A stretch of 6,470 nt of DNA from Clostridia bacterium (GTDB lineage: Bacteria; Bacillota; Clostridia; Christensenellales; CAG-314). The stretch is taken from assembly GCA_028710055.1 (NCBI GenBank), contig JAQUSX010000041.1, positions 1 to 6,470 of the forward strand, read 5' to 3'. A model generated the notes under the pieces. It saw nothing but the letters and a program-made list of their open reading frames with translations, had not been told where the DNA came from and did not search any database. A program made the position numbers and the translations under genes. Below are positions 6,163 to 6,470 of the stretch, one piece after another (the first letter of the stretch is position 1; every line of letters starts with the position of its first letter).

Positions 6163-6191
6163 TTGACAGCGATTTTTATTTATTCTAAAAT
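6163..6191 (+). promoter_or_regulatory. Strong promoter of the SDR gene
   Basis: The plus strand has a perfect -35 TTGACA (6163-6168), a 17-nt spacer and TAAAAT (6186-6191). Seven bases (TAATTTT) then lead to the ATG at 6199. The nearest purine suited to initiation is the A of that ATG, so a leaderless mRNA is predicted. Confidence 0.8.
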
Positions 6192-6198
6192 TAATTTT

Positions 6199-6470
6199 AT
6201 GAAGCGTATACAAAATTATAAAAATAATGTCGTTGTTACCGGCGCGGGCGGCGGTATGGGCAAAAAGGTCTGCGCCTTATTAGCGGAAAACGGTTATCAA
6301 GTTTTTGCTCTCGATATTAATTCGCCGCAATTTCAAAATGAAGACATAACGCCGATTAGCTGCGACGTTACCGACGCCGATTCATTACTTACCGCAAAAG
6401 AAAAAATCTCTGCGTACGGCAAACTAGAAGCAATTATTAATCTTGCGGGTGTGTTTTCAATGGAAAGTAT
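6199..6470 (+). CDS. Short-chain dehydrogenase/reductase, N-terminal part, cut by the right edge
   Basis: Ninety codons are visible before the window ends. The protein begins with an SDR Rossmann fold: VVVTGAGGGMGKKV (residues 11-24) carries the classical TGxxxGxG nucleotide-binding motif, VFALDIN (35-41) ends the second strand with D39, CDVTD (55-59) is the adenine-binding region, and NLAG (81-84) corresponds to the structural NNAG motif. The acidic residue at the second-strand end usually means preference for NAD(H) over NADP(H). The catalytic Ser-Tyr-Lys residues lie beyond the edge, so the substrate is unknown. The ATG at 6199 has no SD sequence and directly follows a strong promoter. The gene is divergent from the decarboxylase operon and is not part of the conserved tmk-rsmI block. 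Confidence 0.9.
   Translation, partial: MKRIQNYKNNVVVTGAGGGMGKKVCALLAENGYQVFALDINSPQFQNEDITPISCDVTDADSLLTAKEKISAYGKLEAIINLAGVFSMES

Overview
The window looks like chromosomal core sequence from a low-GC member of the Firmicutes (Bacillota), most likely an anaerobic clostridial lineage. The reasons are the gene order, the AT-rich intergenic DNA, the GGAGG-type ribosome binding sites and a small 2[4Fe-4S] ferredoxin. The minus-strand order decarboxylase, tmk, holB, ricT, trmN6, rsmI follows the known Bacillus subtilis block yaaO-tmk-yaaQ-yaaR-holB-yaaT-yabA-yabB-yazA-yabC. Here yaaQ, yaaR, yabA and yazA are absent, and a ferredoxin gene lies between ricT and trmN6. TGA ends several genes, so the standard bacterial code applies.

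Layout from right to left: a short-chain dehydrogenase/reductase (SDR) gene runs off the right edge on the plus strand (6199-6470). An 88-bp divergent promoter region (6111-6198) separates it from a minus-strand operon of four overlapping genes: a PLP-dependent Orn/Lys/Arg decarboxylase, thymidylate kinase, DNA polymerase III delta' subunit and RicT. The ferredoxin gene (2056-2229) has its own promoter, and I see no terminator between it and ricT. A strong hairpin terminator (2010-2041) ends this unit. After a gene-free gap holding one strong and one weaker candidate promoter (1778-2009), trmN6 and rsmI form a second overlapping operon that ends at a terminator at 96-130. The first eight codons of another minus-strand gene, with a good ribosome binding site, occupy the left edge.

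The genes are mostly housekeeping: dTTP supply (Tmk), the replication clamp loader (HolB), an Fe-S-associated RNA-processing regulator (RicT), and methylation of tRNA (TrmN6) and 16S rRNA (RsmI). I see no mobile element, CRISPR array, tRNA, rRNA or defence system, and no convincing new multigene system. The most interesting signal is in the promoters. Three genes (SDR, decarboxylase, trmN6) each have a near-consensus sigma-70/sigma-A promoter whose -10 box ends only 6-7 nt before the ATG, with no room for a ribosome binding site. This predicts leaderless mRNAs, while ricT, the ferredoxin gene and the left-edge gene have normal Shine-Dalgarno (SD) sequences.
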